Part shown: positions 62,650-64,000 of the stretch, in pieces
Numbering within the stretch: the stretch's first letter is position 1
Layout: every line of letters starts with the position of its first letter
Program-made: the position numbers and the translations under genes
Notes under the pieces: model-generated
Seen by the model: the letters and a program-made list of their open reading frames with translations, nothing else
Database searches by the model: none
Told to the model about the DNA's origin: nothing
From: Streptomyces amritsarensis
GTDB taxonomy: Bacteria; Actinomycetota; Actinomycetes; Streptomycetales; Streptomycetaceae
DNA length: 64,000 nucleotides
Direction: 5' to 3'
Assembly (NCBI RefSeq): GCF_001953875.1
Contig: NZ_MQUR01000003.1
Span: 26,758 to 90,757 of the forward strand

Positions 62650-63669
62650 ATGCGACGCCCCTTGGCCCGACGCCTGTCCGCGCTCTTCGCGGCAGCGCTC
62701 CTCCTGCCCGCTGCCGTCGGCTGTGGCGTCGACGAGGACGACGCCGGGCTCGTGATCTACTCGGGCCGCAACGAGAAGCTGGTCAAGCCGCTCCTGGACG
62801 ACCTGGAGAAGGCCGTCGGCACCACGGTCGCCGTCCGCTACGGCGAGAGCGCGGAGCTTGCCGCCCAGATCCAGGAGGAGGGCGGCAAGACCAAGGCCGG
62901 CCTGTTCTTCTCCCAGGACGCCGGCGCCCTGGGCGCCCTCTCCGCCAAGGGGCTGCTGGAGAAGCTGCCCCAGGCGTCGCTCGACAAGGTCGACCCGGCG
63001 TTCCGTGGCGGCGCCGGCGACTGGGTGGGCACCTCCGGCCGCGTCCGGGTCCTCGCCTACCACCCCGGCCAGGTCGCCAAGGCGCCGGACACCGTGCACG
63101 ACCTGGTCAAGCCGGAGTGGAAGGGCAAGATCGGTTACGCCCCCACCAACGCCTCCTTCCAGGCCTTCGTCACCGGCATGCGCGTCCTTGAGGGCGACGA
63201 CGCCACCCGCGCCTGGCTGGGGGGCTTCAAGGCCAACGAGCCGAAGGCGTACGACAACAACCTCAAGGTGCTGGACGCGGTCGGCAAGGGTGAGGTCTCC
63301 CTCGGCCTGGTCAACCACTACTACTGGTACGAGCGGGTCGCCGAGAAGGGCGAGGCCAAGGTGGGCGCGAAGATCCACTTCCTGCCGGGCGGCGACCCGG
63401 GCGCGCTCGTCAACGTGGCCGGAGTCGGCATGGTCAAGGGCGGCGATCAGACGGCGGCAGCGCAGAAGGCCGTCGACTTCCTCCTCTCGGAGAAGGCGCA
63501 GAAGTACTTCGCCGACGACACCAAGGAGTACCCCCTGGTCTCCGGCGTCACCAGCACGGTGGAGAACCTGCCGCCGCTGTCCTCCCTCGAAGCCCCCAAG
63601 ATCGACCTCGGCCGGCTCGAATCTCTTCAGGAGACCCTGAAGATGCTGCAGGACGCCGGGATGGTCTGA
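62650..63669 (+). CDS. Fe3+ ABC transporter substrate-binding lipoprotein
   Basis: 339 residues. Lipoprotein signal ending AAVGC (Cys about 25). The mature part is FbpA/SfuA-like: LVIYSGRNEKLVKPLLDDLE, TTVAVRYGESAELAAQIQEE, TKAGLFFSQDAGALGALSAK, GRVRVLAYHP, and the paired tyrosines that bind ferric iron in VNHYYWYERVAE. It delivers iron to the permease starting six bases downstream. The iron-box promoter upstream supports iron-starvation expression. Confidence 0.93.
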   Translation: MRRPLARRLSALFAAALLLPAAVGCGVDEDDAGLVIYSGRNEKLVKPLLDDLEKAVGTTVAVRYGESAELAAQIQEEGGKTKAGLFFSQDAGALGALSAKGLLEKLPQASLDKVDPAFRGGAGDWVGTSGRVRVLAYHPGQVAKAPDTVHDLVKPEWKGKIGYAPTNASFQAFVTGMRVLEGDDATRAWLGGFKANEPKAYDNNLKVLDAVGKGEVSLGLVNHYYWYERVAEKGEAKVGAKIHFLPGGDPGALVNVAGVGMVKGGDQTAAAQKAVDFLLSEKAQKYFADDTKEYPLVSGVTSTVENLPPLSSLEAPKIDLGRLESLQETLKMLQDAGMV

Positions 63670-63675
63670 GCCGTC

Positions 63676-64000
63676 ATGCACTCCACGGATCCCGTCCCGC
63701 GGACGGATCCGGCCGCCCGCCCGACCGGCGTCACCCCGCCGGCCGGGCGGCTGCGTGCCGTGAGCCGCCCGCCCGCCGCCCTGCTCGTGCCCGCCGCCGT
63801 CGCCGCCGTGTTCGCACTGCTGCCCCTCGGCTATCTCGCCGTCCGCTCCCTGGAACGCGGTCCCGCCTTCGCCTGGGACGTCATCGCCGACGAGCGCACG
63901 GCCCAACTCCTCGGCCGCAGCCTGGGGCTCGCCGCGGTCGTCGTGACCGCCTCCCTGCTGCTGGGCGTCTCGCTGGCCTGGCTCACCGTACGGACCGCGC
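63676..64000 (+). CDS. Fe3+ ABC transporter permease (partial, runs off the window)
   Basis: 108 codons are visible from the ATG at 63676 (MHSTDPVPRTDPAARPTG). A proline-rich N-terminus precedes the first helix (ALLVPAAVAAVFALLPLGYL), then RTAQLLGRSLGLAAVVVTAS and LLLGVSLAWLTVRT, the start of an FbpB/SfuB-type double-length permease. It begins six bases after the binding-protein stop, so it belongs to the same operon. The ATPase gene, if present, lies beyond the window. Confidence 0.88.
   Translation, partial: MHSTDPVPRTDPAARPTGVTPPAGRLRAVSRPPAALLVPAAVAAVFALLPLGYLAVRSLERGPAFAWDVIADERTAQLLGRSLGLAAVVVTASLLLGVSLAWLTVRTA

Overview
The window is high-GC actinobacterial DNA, most likely from a Streptomyces or close relative. 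The evidence is the strong G/C bias at third codon positions, frequent GTG and TTG starts, a mycothiol-dependent maleylpyruvate isomerase homologue, WYL and ECF regulators, a SpoIIE-type phosphatase with a fused ATPase domain, DUF1996/DUF4142/DUF4232/DUF5133 proteins, and DmdR/IdeR-like iron boxes. No rRNA, tRNA or CRISPR array was recognised.

Layout. 0-4.7 kb: secreted DUF4142 and DUF1996 proteins, a decayed WYL-domain regulator, an ECF sigma factor and a His/Met-rich membrane protein. 4.9-12.2 kb: a small accessory metabolic block with an MFS transporter coupled to a GH88-like hydrolase, then an acyl-CoA dehydrogenase divergent from a double class III CoA-transferase coupled to an acyl/aryl-CoA ligase. 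12.4-16.7 kb: an insertion-sequence graveyard (three or four broken transposases, an inverted repeat of about 78 bp, an Imm1-like remnant) with three small intact genes scattered through it. 16.7-21.5 kb: a Zn/Mn-type ABC importer, and a tyrosinase coupled to a DUF2182 membrane protein. 21.5-32.2 kb: ordinary chromosomal genes, including four VOC proteins, a GNAT enzyme, lipoproteins, a lone glycogen-binding-type domain, a nucleoside hydrolase, a DrrAB-type exporter and an orphan substrate-binding protein. 32.3-37.5 kb: a WYL regulator translationally coupled to a PAS/GAF/PP2C/ATPase sensor, divergent from an epoxide hydrolase.

37.7-59.8 kb is the most striking part: a compact oxygen-limitation and fermentation island. 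It carries a complete arginine deiminase operon (arcA-arcB-arcC plus a YfcC-type antiporter), bifunctional AdhE, a DevS/DevR (OsdK/OsdR)-like two-component system, a PNPOx-like protein, three tandem universal stress proteins, a CBS-BON protein, pyruvate phosphate dikinase, and pyruvate formate-lyase with its radical-SAM activase. Palindromes fitting GGGNC-N4-GNCCC, the core layout of the mycobacterial DevR box, are concentrated in its intergenic regions. The inferred logic is that a heme-GAF kinase senses low oxygen and its regulator switches on ATP from arginine (carbamate kinase), redox-neutral pyruvate disposal (PFL to acetyl-CoA, AdhE to ethanol), PEP/pyruvate interconversion and stress proteins.

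59.8-64 kb: an adenylation-carrier-membrane acyltransferase fusion divergent from an Fe3+ ABC importer. Both face iron-box-like sequences in the shared intergenic region. The importer permease runs off the window.
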